DNA of 20,539 bases from Bacillus sp. JCM 19058 (GCA_001310555.1 BAXO01000091.1:1-20539), one strand, 5' to 3'. Positions 7,790 to 16,899 are shown, numbered from the stretch's first letter. Translations and numbers: made by a program. Notes: a model not told the origin generated them from the letters alone.

Positions 7790-8982
7790 AATTCTCCACC
7801 TCCGTGAAAATGCTTCTGTAATGTGTGCATATCTTTATCGCCTCTACCCGATAAACAGACAAGGATAATGTCATCCTCCGATAAATGAGGGGCTCTGGCA
7901 AAAGCTTTAGCGAGCGCATGAGCACTCTCCACAGCTGGGATAATGCCTTCCGTTTCAGAAAGTAGCTTAAGCGCTCGAAGTGCCTCGCGATCAGTTACCG
8001 CTTCATAGCTCACTTGACCTGTGCTCGCCAAATAGGCATGCTCGGGGCCGACACCGGGATAGTCAAGACCGGCCGAAATCGAGTACGGCTCGATAATTTG
8101 ACCGGCTTCATCCTGGAGCAGCAAAGTTAGCGAGCCATGGACACGCCTTTTGTGCCTTTCGTAATCGTCGCTGCATGCTTCGCCGTCTCGACACCTTTTC
8201 CTGCCGCTTCTACACCGATCATCGGGATTCCGTCCTCCAAAAACGGATAAAAAGTCCCGATCGCATTGCTGCCTCCTCCGACACAAGCGATAATTTCAGA
8301 AGGTAGTCGTCCTTCTCGTTCGATTAGCTGCTGCTTGGCTTCGTCCCCGATAATTCGTTGAAAATCTCTAACCATTCTAGGGTAAGGATGCGGACCGACA
8401 ACAGAACCGATTAAGTAGAACGTATCCTCAGCATGACCGACCCAATAACGGATCGCTTCATTTGTGGCATCCTTTAACGTCTGACTGCCCGAGGTCGCAG
8501 CAATAACTTCGGCGCCAAGCAATTCCATCCGGAAGACGTTAAGAGCTTGCGCTCCATATCCTCAGCCCCCATAAACACCTTGCATTCGAGTCCGAAGCGG
8601 GCGGCAATTGTAGCTGAAGCCACGCCGTGCTGACCAGCACCTGTTTCTGCAACGATTTTTGTTTTGCCCATTCGCTTCGCAAGCAGTGCTTGGCCCATCG
8701 CATTGTTCAATTTATGAGCACCCGTATGCAGCAGATCCTCGCGTTTTAAATAAATTTTGGCGCCACCCAATGCTTTTGAGGCGTTTTTGGCATAGCTCAA
8801 TGCGGTCGCCGACCGGCGTATTCGCGCAGCTGTTCTTTGTATTCGTTAATAAAAGCCGGATCGGCCATTGCACCGTCCAAAGCTTCCTCCAGCTCTTCGA
8901 TCACGCTCATTAGCGTTTCTGGTACGTATTTTCCGCCAAAATCTCCAAATCGTCCTTTTTGATCAGGATAAGCGATAGTCAT
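7786..8982 (-). CDS. trpB: tryptophan synthase beta subunit (three apparent frameshifts)
   Basis: This PLP enzyme condenses indole with serine to give tryptophan. Seen in order: [16 protein letters not shown] at the N-terminus, [19 protein letters not shown] near residue 85 with the PLP lysine, [10 protein letters not shown] near 108, [11 protein letters not shown] near 230 (PLP phosphate), [16 protein letters not shown], and [14 protein letters not shown] near 300. The start is ATG 8982, one base after the trpF stop, with GGAAAGGATG inside the trpF end. Indels: near 8808 (EYAGRPTALSY), 8546 ([14 protein letters not shown]) and 8141 ([13 protein letters not shown]), each a missing base. Repaired length is about 399 residues. 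All active-site segments are intact, so the gene is almost certainly functional. Confidence 0.96.
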
Positions 8983-8983
8983 T

Positions 8984-9616
8984 CTATTTCATCCTTTCCT
9001 CTAGCTCGGTGATCAGCATCGCTGATTTTTTCCCTTCTTGTTCAACTCCGCTCGAAACATCGACTCCGTCAGGGGAATAGCGCAACAATTCGCTAATATT
9101 GTCCGGGCGAATTCCACCCGCGATAAAGACGGGTACTCCTTGACTCATACCTTCATGCAAATATGCCGGCACCTGGGACCAGTCAAATGAATGGCCGGTT
9201 CCGCCCCACTTGCCGCGATGCTTGCGATCGATAACATAGCCATCGGCGATTCCTGCATAGCTCTTCATTTTTGTAAGTGAGCCCTCCCCATGGTGAATAA
9301 CCTTCCAAACATTTACGTTGAAGCTCGTTTTTACCTCGTTCAAAAAGGTTGGCGATTCTGTCCCATGACACTGTATGACGTCAACATTCAACCCTTTGAG
9401 CGCAGCATTTATTCCTTCCAACGATTCATTGACAAAAAGCGCTACTGTTTTTTTATTTTGAATATCAACCGAGCTTAACCACTGGCTAACCATCTCATGG
9501 GATACACGCCGCCTACTGTCGGCAAAAATAAAGCCTAGATAGTCCGCTTCGCTTCGAGCAGCTGCTCTCACATCGGCGAGCGAATGAAGGCCGCACAATT
9601 TAAGAAGAGGTCGCAA
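8984..9616 (-). CDS. trpF: phosphoribosylanthranilate isomerase
   Basis: It isomerises N-(5-phosphoribosyl)anthranilate to the CdRP intermediate. The intact frame shows [11 protein letters not shown] at the N-terminus (catalytic cysteine), [32 protein letters not shown] and GVDVSSGVE (catalytic aspartate and phosphate loop). The start is taken at TTG 9616, giving LRPLLKLCG, which aligns with the usual short N-terminus and has GGGGG 8 bases upstream; TTG 9631 lacks a binding site. This start lies inside the end of trpC (17-base overlap). About 210 residues. It is one of the few genes in the window with no indel. Confidence 0.95.
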   Translation of the reverse strand: MRPLLKLCGLHSLADVRAAARSEADYLGFIFADSRRRVSHEMVSQWLSSVDIQNKKTVALFVNESLEGINAALKGLNVDVIQCHGTESPTFLNEVKTSFNVNVWKVIHHGEGSLTKMKSYAGIADGYVIDRKHRGKWGGTGHSFDWSQVPAYLHEGMSQGVPVFIAGGIRPDNISELLRYSPDGVDVSSGVEQEGKKSAMLITELEERMK

Positions 9617-10374
9617 GTGGCTCGCCCCCAAACAATTGCTCGATTCCGACTTGCGGTGATTTCGCGCGCATTAACGATTCACCGACGAGAACGGCTGCAG
9701 CTCCTGCTCGTTTCACTCGATCCAAATCGGCACGACTATGAATACCGCTTTCACTGACGAACAGGCTTCCTTCGGGAATGTAAGCACTCATGGCTTCCGT
9801 TTGTGTCAGAGACGTTTCAAACGTCTTTAAGTTTCGATTGTTAATGCCGATTATTTTCGGCGTGAAGGCCGCAAGCAATTGCTCCAGCTCCGCCTCACTA
9901 TGCACTTCAACGAGGCATTCGAGTCCGAGAGCATAGGCCATATCATAAAGTTCCTTTAATTGCTCGATCGGCACCGTATCGACAATTAACAGCAAAGCGT
10001 CTGCTCCGATCCGCTTGCTTTCCTCCACCTGAACATTGCTTATGATAAAATCCTTGCGCAGCACGGGGAGGTCTACTGTCTGCTTGACTGCGGTTAAATA
10101 GTCTCGATGACCTTGGAAGTAGTGTGCATCAGTTAAAACTGAAAGCGCATCGGCCCCGCCGTTTTTCATACCCGGCAGCAATGTGACTAGGGTGAAAATC
10201 AGCGCGTATGACTCCTTTGGACGGAGATGCTTTTTTTACTTCTGCAATTAAACCGATGGAACGATGACAGTGAACTAACGCTTGAAACAGCGAATAGTGC
10301 GGGACCTCAACCTGCTCAGGTAAGCTCAGATTTTGCAATTCTTCTTTCTTTGTTGCAATGATTTTATTAAGCAT
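9600..10374 (-). CDS. trpC: indole-3-glycerol phosphate synthase (one apparent frameshift)
   Basis: It closes CdRP to indole-3-glycerol phosphate. Motifs: [13 protein letters not shown] near residue 50 (catalytic lysine and phosphate), [12 protein letters not shown] near 85, [15 protein letters not shown] near 108, [18 protein letters not shown] near 180 and [15 protein letters not shown] near 210. The ATG at 10374 lies inside the end of trpD; the shared eight bases ATGCTTAA contain the trpC start and the trpD stop. The frame shifts at 10162-10166 (T5 should be T4), where [14 protein letters not shown] is restored. Length is about 257 residues. It is a single-function enzyme, not fused to TrpF as in enterobacteria. 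Confidence 0.96.
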
Positions 10375-11395
10375 GCTGCTCCGTCTCCTTTTCTGCTGTT
10401 TTCAATTGCTGGTAGAATTCGAAAACTTGCCCTGAAGTAATGGCTTCCTGTATCACGACAACGCCTTCTTTAATGGATGACGCTCGATCGGCGGCGTATA
10501 AAGCGGCGCCTGCATTATATGCAACGATGGATTGGGCGGACGCATTCGCTTCTCCCTTCAGAACACGTTCAACTAAAGCGGCGCTTTCCCGAGGACTGTT
10601 TACTTGAATGTCGGATAATGTCCCGCGACGTAAGCCGACTTCTTCGGGGGTAAGTGAATAGCGAAAACGCTCATCTCCACGAACTTCGATAACGATCGTC
10701 TCGCCAGTAATTGAGCATTCGTCAAGTCCATTCTCGCCGGTGACAAATAACGTATGCTCTGTGCCTAGTCGTTGGAGCGCTTCAGCCATTTTCTCCGCAA
10801 AGCGGGCATCAGAGACTCCAATTAGCTGGTGTCTAGCTTTCGCAGGATTCGTCAAAGGTCCGAGCATGTTAAAAATTGTGCGAAAGCCAATTTCCTTCCT
10901 TGGAGCAACAGCATGCTTCATTGACTGATGGTAAAGCGGCGCAAAAAGAAAGCAGAGCTTGTTATTTGCTAGCGATTGTGCCGCAGCTTTGGGTGAATGC
11001 TGAATCTCGATTCCTAAATGCTCGAGAACGTCGGCACTGCCGCTCGTTGATGAAACCGCACGGTTGCCATGCTTAGCGACACGGATACCGATTGCCGCCA
11101 AAGCGAGCGCCGCAGTCGTTGAAATATTAAAGGTACCGAGTTCGTCTCCCCCTGTTCCGCACGTATCGACAAGCTGCTCGTAGTTATGTTCAATTTTTAC
11201 AAGGTGGCGGCGCATCGATTTGGCAAAGCCTGTTACCTCGTCAACTGTCTCCCCCCGAAAACGAAGCACCGTCAGCAAGCTGGCAATTTGACTCGGAGTT
11301 GCCTGGCCAGTCATAATTTCATCCATCGTTTGTTCAGCTTCTGTTGCATTCATCGTTTTCCCTTCAATGCATGCTCGCAGCATCGACTTAAGCAT
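10367..11395 (-). CDS. trpD: anthranilate phosphoribosyltransferase
   Basis: It transfers the phosphoribosyl group from PRPP to anthranilate. The intact frame has the glycine-rich PRPP loop [17 protein letters not shown] near residue 80, [18 protein letters not shown] near 107, and [14 protein letters not shown] near 165, all typical. The start is ATG 11395, chosen because AAGGAGG lies 9 bases upstream and the family starts here; an in-frame GTG-type extension upstream lies within trpE. It overlaps trpE by eight bases, ATGCTTAA. About 342 residues. No glutamine amidotransferase (TrpG) domain is fused, and no trpG lies between trpE and trpD, the usual Bacillus arrangement in which PabA serves both folate and tryptophan synthesis. 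Confidence 0.97.
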   Translation of the reverse strand: MLKSMLRACIEGKTMNATEAEQTMDEIMTGQATPSQIASLLTVLRFRGETVDEVTGFAKSMRRHLVKIEHNYEQLVDTCGTGGDELGTFNISTTAALALAAIGIRVAKHGNRAVSSTSGSADVLEHLGIEIQHSPKAAAQSLANNKLCFLFAPLYHQSMKHAVAPRKEIGFRTIFNMLGPLTNPAKARHQLIGVSDARFAEKMAEALQRLGTEHTLFVTGENGLDECSITGETIVIEVRGDERFRYSLTPEEVGLRRGTLSDIQVNSPRESAALVERVLKGEANASAQSIVAYNAGAALYAADRASSIKEGVVVIQEAITSGQVFEFYQQLKTAEKETEQHA

Positions 11396-12904
11396 GTGTA
11401 ACCGCCTCCTTGTTTCCAAACATCGTTTCCGCTAATTGTACAGCGCGTATGAGTGCCTTTGCTTTATTTTTTGTCTCCTCGTATTCATTTTCTGGAACGG
11501 AGTCAGCGACAATCCCGGCACCAGCTTGAATAAAAGCCTTGCCGTTTTTCATCGTCAGCGTACGAATCGCAATACAGGAGTCGATATTACCGTCGTAGCC
11601 AAGGTAGCCGATTGCCCCAGCATAGATTCCACGCCTTGTCGGTTCCAGCTCCTGCAAAATCTCGATTGCACGTATTTTCGGAGCTCCGGAAACGGTGCCT
11701 GCAGGGAAAGATGCCATAAATGCTTCTAGCGGCTTCGTTCCTTGGCGCAAGCGACCAGTTACCTTCGACACGATATGCATGACATGAGAGAACTTCCCGA
11801 TTTCGAGCAAAGTCGGCGTTTCAACCGACCCGTATTCAGCTATCCGGCCGACATCATTACGCGCTAGATCAACGAGCATATAATGTTCCGCTCGTTCCTT
11901 TTCGTCTTGAAGCAGTTCAAGCGCCAAAGCCTCGTCCTCTTCATGATTCCTACCGCGCTTCCTCGTTCCGGCAATCGGATGGATTTCGACATGTCCGTCT
12001 TGAACTTGCACGAGCCTTTCTGGAGAACTACCGACAATTTCGAGCTCGGCAAATTTTAAATAAAATAAGTAAGGAGAAGGGTTCACCATCCTCAAAATTC
12101 GATATACGTCCAGTGCGGCTGCAGAAACATCTAGCTCAAAGCGTTGCGACAAAACCGTTTGAAAAACGTCTCCGGCCCGGATATATTCCTGAATCCGTTG
12201 AACATCGCGGACAAAGTCCTGTTTCTCATAATTGGAGGAAACCTGTTCAAAGGAAACGTCCTCATCCAAAAGCGGCGTTGTCTTCAACATCATTCCTTTT
12301 ACAGGCTCCTCCAACTGCTTCGTCACTTGATTTAACAATTTCATTGCCTGCTCATATTGCAACTGCAAGCTTTTATCCCGTTCTATCGGTGTATGAACAA
12401 TGATCGTCAATTCTTTTTTTTAAGTGATCGTAAGCAATCAACGTTTGGCAAAAAATAAATTGAAAATGCGGCGTAACTGGCTCTTTCTTGCGAGCCAATA
12501 CCTGCTCGATCGATTCGATCGCATCATAGCTCATATACCCGACCGCGCCACCGCGAAAAGGAATTGGTAAATCGAGCGGTTCAACATCGAGAAAGGTCAT
12601 CGTCTCATCAAACGCTTCTTGAAAGCTAGCCGCCTCTACGACTCGTCTTTTGTCTTTCGAATACGTTCGGTATCTCCCTCGTTCCTCCACTAATTCATAA
12701 TGCGGATCGAGTCCAATAAAGGAGTATCTTGACCACGGAGAAGCTTCATCCTTGCTTTCAAGCAAAAAAAAGCCACTTGCTTATGCAGCTGGTAAACTAT
12801 TTGAATAGGGGTTAAGCCATCGGCAAAAAAAATTGTTGAACGACTGAAACTGTCCGGTGCTTGCCTGCGGCTTTTCGGAAATGCGAAAAAGAGGTTTTCT
12901 TCAA
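11388..12904 (-). CDS. trpE: anthranilate synthase component I (three apparent frameshifts)
   Basis: It converts chorismate to anthranilate with a TrpG/PabA partner encoded elsewhere. LLESKDEASPWSRYSFIG near residue 48 is the tryptophan feedback site. The catalytic half shows FQTVLSQRF, NPSPYLFYL, SSPERL, HPIAGTRKRG near 320, HIVSKVTGRL and GTVSGAPKIRAIEIL. The start is TTG 12904, with AAGGAG 8 bases upstream; it aligns with other Bacillus TrpE starts. Indels are all in 8-base A/T runs: 12825-12832 (9 likely), 12764-12771 (9 likely, restoring VAFFLLESKD) and 12414-12421 (7 likely, restoring HLKKELTIIVHT). Repaired length is about 505 residues. Expression is controlled by the TRAP leader in front of it. 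An in-frame ATG at 12967 would add 21 residues; see findings. Confidence 0.96.
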
Positions 12905-12966
12905 AACAATCACTCCTTTTAAGATTAGGAATGATGAAAAGAAGAGGAGCGGTAATTCCATATTCA

Positions 12967-13001
12967 TAAAAACATCCTTGGACGAAGGAGTCCAAGGATG
13001 T
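12967..13001 (-). terminator. trp attenuator terminator
   Basis: On the minus strand CATCCTTGGAC (13000-12990) pairs perfectly with GTCCAAGGATG (12983-12973), loop TCCTTC, followed by TTTTT. Eleven base pairs plus the U run make a strong intrinsic terminator, 63 bases before the trpE start. AGGAT (13017-13013) can instead pair with ATCCT (12999-12995), with GAGT (13028-13025) and ACTC (12991-12988) extending it. That is an antiterminator which uses the last TRAP triplet and excludes the terminator. Confidence 0.92.
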
Positions 13002-13025
13002 GAACGCATACGATCCTACAGCTTA

Positions 13026-13081
13026 CTCGGCTCTCCTCAACTCAACTCATTCTCTGCTCAGCTCAACGCTGTTCTCATCTA
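13026..13081 (-). promoter_or_regulatory. TRAP binding site in the trp leader (11 NAG triplets)
   Basis: Read on the minus strand, triplets start the site as UAG, GAG and CAG, then eight GAG, with 2-3 base spacers except one of 4. On the plus strand their first bases are at 13079, 13074, 13069, 13062, 13057, 13052, 13046, 13041, 13036, 13031 and 13026, a period of almost exactly 5. This is the binding pattern of the 11-subunit tryptophan-activated RNA-binding protein (MtrB) of Bacillus. The last GAG overlaps the antiterminator, so bound TRAP would favour termination when tryptophan is plentiful. MtrB itself is not in this window. Confidence 0.93.
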
Positions 13082-13155
13082 AAGATTCTAACTTTTCTTG
13101 CTACACTACGTACATCTCAACTAGTCAATCTAACTCTTATGCTAATATGCTCTCT

Positions 13156-13184
13156 AGTGTAGCGCGTTATTTCTCTCTCGTCAA
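13156..13184 (-). promoter_or_regulatory. trp operon promoter
   Basis: On the minus strand TTGACG (13184-13179) and TACACT (13161-13156) are 17 bases apart. The -35 lies inside the 3' end of aroH and the -10 just past its stop, as in the B. subtilis trp operon. The transcript would begin near 13149, giving a leader of about 245 bases with the TRAP site and attenuator. The trp genes can therefore be read from here or from upstream aro transcription. Confidence 0.8.
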
Positions 13185-13544
13185 GGCTAAATCCGGCCGA
13201 AGCTGCTTCGCCTCGCGCAAATAAATGTGGCGAATATCCTGCTGGGCGATAGACGTATTGACCGTCATCAAAATTCTAATACATCTGGGCAAGCTGCCCG
13301 GTACAGGAATTTCGCGAGCACAAGTGACAGGGACATACGCCCATCCTTTAAAACGCCTTAACGCTTTTGCTGGAAAGGCCGAAACCAGATCCTCTGTTAC
13401 CGTTATGAGCACTTGAGCGACTCGTTCAGGCTCAAGCTCATTTCGCTCGATCATCTCCCCGATCAATTCCTCTGTTGCATCCAGCACGTCGTCCCCGTTA
13501 TCTGCTTCTACTGTTACAGCACCTCTAATCCCTCTTACCATCAT
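13167..13544 (-). CDS. aroH: chorismate mutase, AroH type
   Basis: It rearranges chorismate to prephenate, opening the Tyr/Phe branch. It is the small monofunctional trimeric fold, about 125 residues: MMVRGIRGAVTVEADN at the start (arginine 7 of the family), GWAYVPVTCAREIPV, CIRILMTVNTSI (catalytic arginine) and HIYLREAKQLRPDLALT at the end. The start is ATG 13544, since the family begins MM(I/V)RGIRGA and GGGGAG is 8 bases upstream. It lies 5 bases after the aroB stop. Its 3' end contains the trp promoter -35. The frame is intact. Confidence 0.96.
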   Translation of the reverse strand: MMVRGIRGAVTVEADNGDDVLDATEELIGEMIERNELEPERVAQVLITVTEDLVSAFPAKALRRFKGWAYVPVTCAREIPVPGSLPRCIRILMTVNTSIAQQDIRHIYLREAKQLRPDLALTREK

Positions 13545-13549
13545 CTTCC

Positions 13550-14632
13550 TCACTCCCCTATCGACTCCTCAAGCAGCTCCAGAAGTAGCGCTTCGTCTAC
13601 TTCGGAGACGGTCACCTCACCGATTCGCTTCATCAGCACCATCCGAATCGCACCAGCCTTAGCTTTTTTATCCTTTTTCATCGTTTCGACTAGGTCCTTC
13701 GCTAATAAATCGTTCGGTATTGCAGTTTCGTAGCCGAGCTGCGCAAGCCAGCTGCTAAGTAGTTTGCATGGTAGCTGGCATTGAAAGACCCGTTCACTTA
13801 AACGGAGCGCAAACACCATTCCAATTACAACTGCTTCTCCATGACTGATTCGCCCGTAGCCGAGCTCTGTTTCAATCGCATGACCGAGCGTGTGACCGAA
13901 ATTCAAATAGGCTCGGATGTCCATTTCCTGCTCGTCCTTGCTCACAATAGCTGCTTTTACAGCAATTGAGCGGGCTAGCATTTCGTTCAAATCCTCAGTT
14001 GTCAATCCTTCGAAGGATTGGACTTGCTCTCTGAGCCAGTCGTAAAAGGATGGCGCCTGAATTAATCCGTGCTTCATCACCTCGGCAAAGCCTGAACGCC
14101 ATTCGCGTAAAGGCAATGTCTCGAAGGTTTCGGGATCGTAGAGCACCATTTCAGGCTGATGGAAGGCTCCGATCATATTTTTCCCTAGAGGATGATTAAT
14201 CGCTACCTTTCCACCGACGCTACTATCGTGGGCAAGTAACGTCGTCGGAACTTGAACATAACGTATTCCACGCATATAAGTGGCCGCAACAAAGCCAGCG
14301 ACATCGCCGACAACTCCTCCTCCAAGAGCAATAATCATTGATTGCCGATCAAGACCATGAGAGAGAGCCTCTGTGAGCAGCTGCTCATACACGCGAAAGG
14401 ATTTCGAAGCCTCTCCTACTGCAATTACGCTCTCGAACAGCGGGTAAGAGGCAAGGCTTTTCTTTACTTCACCTAAGTAATGCCTAGCAACCGTGCGATC
14501 GGTAATAATGAAAATAGACGATACCGGTTCTGACAGCTGGCGTTCGATAAACTGACCAACCTTCAGACGCAGCCCCGCTTCAATAAAAACTTGATACGAC
14601 TTTGTTTCGGTTGTGACAGGGACGCTCTTCAT
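13550..14632 (-). CDS. aroB: 3-dehydroquinate synthase
   Basis: It makes 3-dehydroquinate from DAHP, using NAD and a divalent metal. The intact 360-residue product shows ALGGGVVGDVAGFVAATYMR near residue 105 (NAD loop), VPTTLLAHDSSVGGKVAIN near 130, GAFHQPEMVLYDP near 160, GFAEVMKHGLI near 190 (metal glutamate) and FGHTLGHAIE near 255 (metal histidine). The ATG at 14632 overlaps the aroC stop by one base (TAATG) and has AGGG upstream, so translation is probably coupled. aroH follows immediately. Confidence 0.98.
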   Translation of the reverse strand: MKSVPVTTETKSYQVFIEAGLRLKVGQFIERQLSEPVSSIFIITDRTVARHYLGEVKKSLASYPLFESVIAVGEASKSFRVYEQLLTEALSHGLDRQSMIIALGGGVVGDVAGFVAATYMRGIRYVQVPTTLLAHDSSVGGKVAINHPLGKNMIGAFHQPEMVLYDPETFETLPLREWRSGFAEVMKHGLIQAPSFYDWLREQVQSFEGLTTEDLNEMLARSIAVKAAIVSKDEQEMDIRAYLNFGHTLGHAIETELGYGRISHGEAVVIGMVFALRLSERVFQCQLPCKLLSSWLAQLGYETAIPNDLLAKDLVETMKKDKKAKAGAIRMVLMKRIGEVTVSEVDEALLLELLEESIGE

Positions 14633-15805
14633 TAAAAATCCCTCGCTGACTGGCGGTGCCTCTCGATATTTTCGCGAATAGCATCGACTCGATCCTGTCC
14701 AAAGCTTTCAAGCAAGGCGCTAGCGACCTCCCAGGCGACAACCGCTTCGGCAACGACCGATGCAGCCGGTACTGCACAGCTGTCAGAGCGTTCGATGCTT
14801 GCCGCAAACGGCTCTTTTGAGTCAATATCGACGCTTTGCAGCGGTTTATACAATGTCGGAATCGGCTTCATGACACCGCGAACAACGATCGGCATACCGT
14901 TTGTCATGCCGCCCTCGAAGCCGCCCAAATTGTTCGTCCGTCTCCGGTAGCCGTCTTGCTCATTCCAAATAATTTCATCGTGTACCCGGCTTCCAGGTAA
15001 ACGGGCTGCTTCAAAACCAATGCCAATCTCAACACCTTTAAAGGCGTTAATACTCATGACTGCCGCCGCAATTTTAGCATCAAGCTTACGATCGTACTGG
15101 ACATGACTGCCTAACCCAATCGGCACACCTTCGAGCACTACTTCGACAATGCCTCCAATCGAATCGCCATCTTTTTTTGCTTGATCAATTGCGGCGATCA
15201 TTTGTTCTTCCGCACGCCGATCGAGACAGCGAACGGGAGAAGCCTCAGAGCGCTTTTGCAAATCCTCAACCGAATCGTATTCGGTTTCTTCTGCCCTAAT
15301 CCCGCCGATTTCCAAGACATGTCCGCCTACCGTTATCCCGAAAGTAGAGAGGATTTTTTTTCGCTACCGCTCCTGCCGCTACTCTGACTGTCGTCTCCCT
15401 TGCCGAGGAACGTTCAAGGACATTACGCATATCGCGGTGTCCGTACTTGATCGCTCCGTTCAAATCGGCGTGTCCAGGGCGGGGGCGTGTGATTTTTCGC
15501 TTCACGTCTTTTTCTGCTTCTGGCTCTAATGGCTCGTGGCCCATAATTTTACGCCAATGAGCCCAGTCTTTATTTTCCACAACGAGCGCGAGCGGTGCGC
15601 CTGTCGTCTTTCCATGACGAACCCCGCTCATGAACTGGACGCGATCCTTTTCGATTTGCATACGTCTCCCACGGCCATAACCGCCTTGTCTCCTCGCTAA
15701 ATCACGGTTAATATCCTCTTCGATTAATTCAAGCTGAGCCGGAACGCCTTCGATAATCGTCGTCAGTTGCGGTCCGTGTGATTCACCTGCTGTTAAATAT
15801 CTCAT
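14632..15805 (-). CDS. aroC: chorismate synthase (one apparent frameshift)
   Basis: It removes phosphate from EPSP to give chorismate, using reduced FMN; called aroF in B. subtilis. Motifs: [18 protein letters not shown] at the start (catalytic histidine), [31 protein letters not shown] near 110, [19 protein letters not shown] near 130, and [20 protein letters not shown] near 300. The start is ATG 15805 behind AGGAGG, first gene after a clear promoter. T8 at 15354-15361 should be T7, restoring [20 protein letters not shown]. Repaired length is about 390 residues. Confidence 0.97.
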
Positions 15806-15854
15806 CGCTCTACTCCTCCTACTAGCATCTCTCTTTATCGCTTTTATGCGTTAA

Positions 15855-15883
15855 ATTATAACATGCTTTTCACAGCCTGTCTT
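15855..15883 (-). promoter_or_regulatory. sigma-A promoter for aroC-aroB-aroH
   Basis: On the minus strand AAGACA (15883-15878) and a perfect TATAAT (15860-15855) are 17 bases apart, about 45 bases before the aroC start. It separates the chorismate genes from cheR and menaquinone transcription upstream. Confidence 0.8.
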
Positions 15884-15942
15884 GTCCTTTTTCCATTACT
15901 AAGCATTGTAGCAAAAAGCAGCTCTTCCGTCTAAATTGTTTC

Positions 15943-16721
15943 CTAAAGCTTGCGATAAAAAAAAGTCGACTCCGTTTCAAATTGATACTGCCCTGGATTG
16001 AAAATCTGCTCCGTGCTCCCAACAAACAAAACACCTCCAGGGCGCAGCGCTTCACTGAATTTCTGATACAGCTCGCGCTTCGTTTCCTCCGTGAAATAAA
16101 TCATTACATTACGGCAAACGATTAGATCGTAGCCGCGTTTAAAGCGAGCGGACAAGAGGTTTTGCTGCTCAAAGGTCACTGCTTTTCGAATCTCTTCCGC
16201 AACTCGATACCCTGACGGCTCTTTTTTTTAAAATGTTTTTTTCAATAGGCCGGGTGGCACTTCCTTCAACGACTTTTCCGTGTAAAAACCGACCTTTGCG
16301 CGTTCGAGAATTTTCCTGTCCAGATCCGTTGCATAAATCGATACGCGTTCAGGCGGAAGAAAGCTAGTAAGAACAATCGCCAAAGTATAAGGCTCCTCAC
16401 CTGTTGAACAAGCGGCACTCCAAACCTTTAATTGCGGATTTTCTCGCAGTAGCCGTGGTAAAATCGTCCTCTGCAAAACCTCCCAGCGCTTATAGTTTCG
16501 AAAGAACTCCGACACGTTAATCGTCATTCGATCTAAAAATTCTTGAAACAATTGCTCATTTGTCGCCATTTGCTGATAAAAGCTCGCAAAATCGTTGTAG
16601 CCTCTTTTTTTTGCTGCAACGATTGCAGCCGCCGCTTCATTTGCGCTTCCTTGTAAGCATTTAAATCAATTCCAGTCTTCTCCTTTATACCCCCGACAAA
16701 AATCTGATAATCTTGACTCAT
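15943..16721 (-). CDS. cheR: chemotaxis protein methyltransferase (apparent indels)
   Basis: It methylates glutamates on chemoreceptors using S-adenosylmethionine. The N-terminal helical domain ends near residue 80 ([10 protein letters not shown]), then the Rossmann domain shows [17 protein letters not shown] near 110 (SAM loop), [18 protein letters not shown] near 215 and [14 protein letters not shown] near 235. The start is ATG 16721 with GGAGG about 10 bases upstream. T8 at 16605-16612 should be nine (restoring [17 protein letters not shown]). A TAA at 16230-16228 lies between T7 (16236-16242) and T8 (16222-16229); LKK and [13 protein letters not shown] on either side are in the same frame, so two compensating run-length errors fit (LLKKHFKK). 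About 259 residues. The same gene occupies this place in the B. subtilis supraoperon. Confidence 0.93.
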
Positions 16722-16785
16722 TTCTCGTTCTCCTCCACTTTTTCTTTGCTTCTATCATACGATGTTTGAGCCTAAACGACCAGAT

Positions 16786-16813
16786 AAAATAGACTATTCG
16801 ACCTAGAAAACAA
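16786..16813 (-). promoter_or_regulatory. possible cheR promoter
   Basis: On the minus strand TTGTTT (16813-16808) and TATTTT (16791-16786) are 16 bases apart, about 65 bases before cheR. The match is modest. A palindrome lies about 10 bases upstream. Confidence 0.35.
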
Positions 16814-16823
16814 CCGGGAGCTC

Positions 16824-16847
16824 ATCTCCACCTAAATAGGTGCAGAT
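16824..16847. promoter_or_regulatory. 24-base palindrome upstream of cheR, possible operator
   Basis: ATCT-c-CACCTA-AA-TAGGTG-c-AGAT is symmetrical apart from one mismatched pair, and sits between the ndk end and the possible cheR promoter. It has no U tract, so a protein-binding site or small RNA hairpin is more likely than a terminator. No binding protein can be named from the sequence. Confidence 0.5.
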
Positions 16848-16853
16848 CAAACA

Positions 16854-16899
16854 AGCAGGCAGCACGCATCGGCTTCAAAGCTGACGCACACTACCTGCT
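16854..16899 (-). terminator. long imperfect hairpin after ndk, possible terminator
   Basis: AGCAGG (16854-16859) pairs with CCTGCT (16894-16899), and partial pairing continues to an AAGC/GCTT tip. It lies 14 bases past the ndk stop. The minus strand then reads TTGTTTGATC, a poor U tract, so termination would be partial. Confidence 0.4.

Noticed and set aside
9617..9631. trpF starting at TTG 9631
   Set aside because: No ribosome binding site, and five residues beyond the family N-terminus; TTG 9616 fits both.
12905..13148. T-box or leader-peptide attenuation in front of trpE
   Set aside because: There is no T-box consensus (AGGGUGGNACCGCG type), no Trp-codon-rich leader peptide, and the NAG repeat explains the leader.
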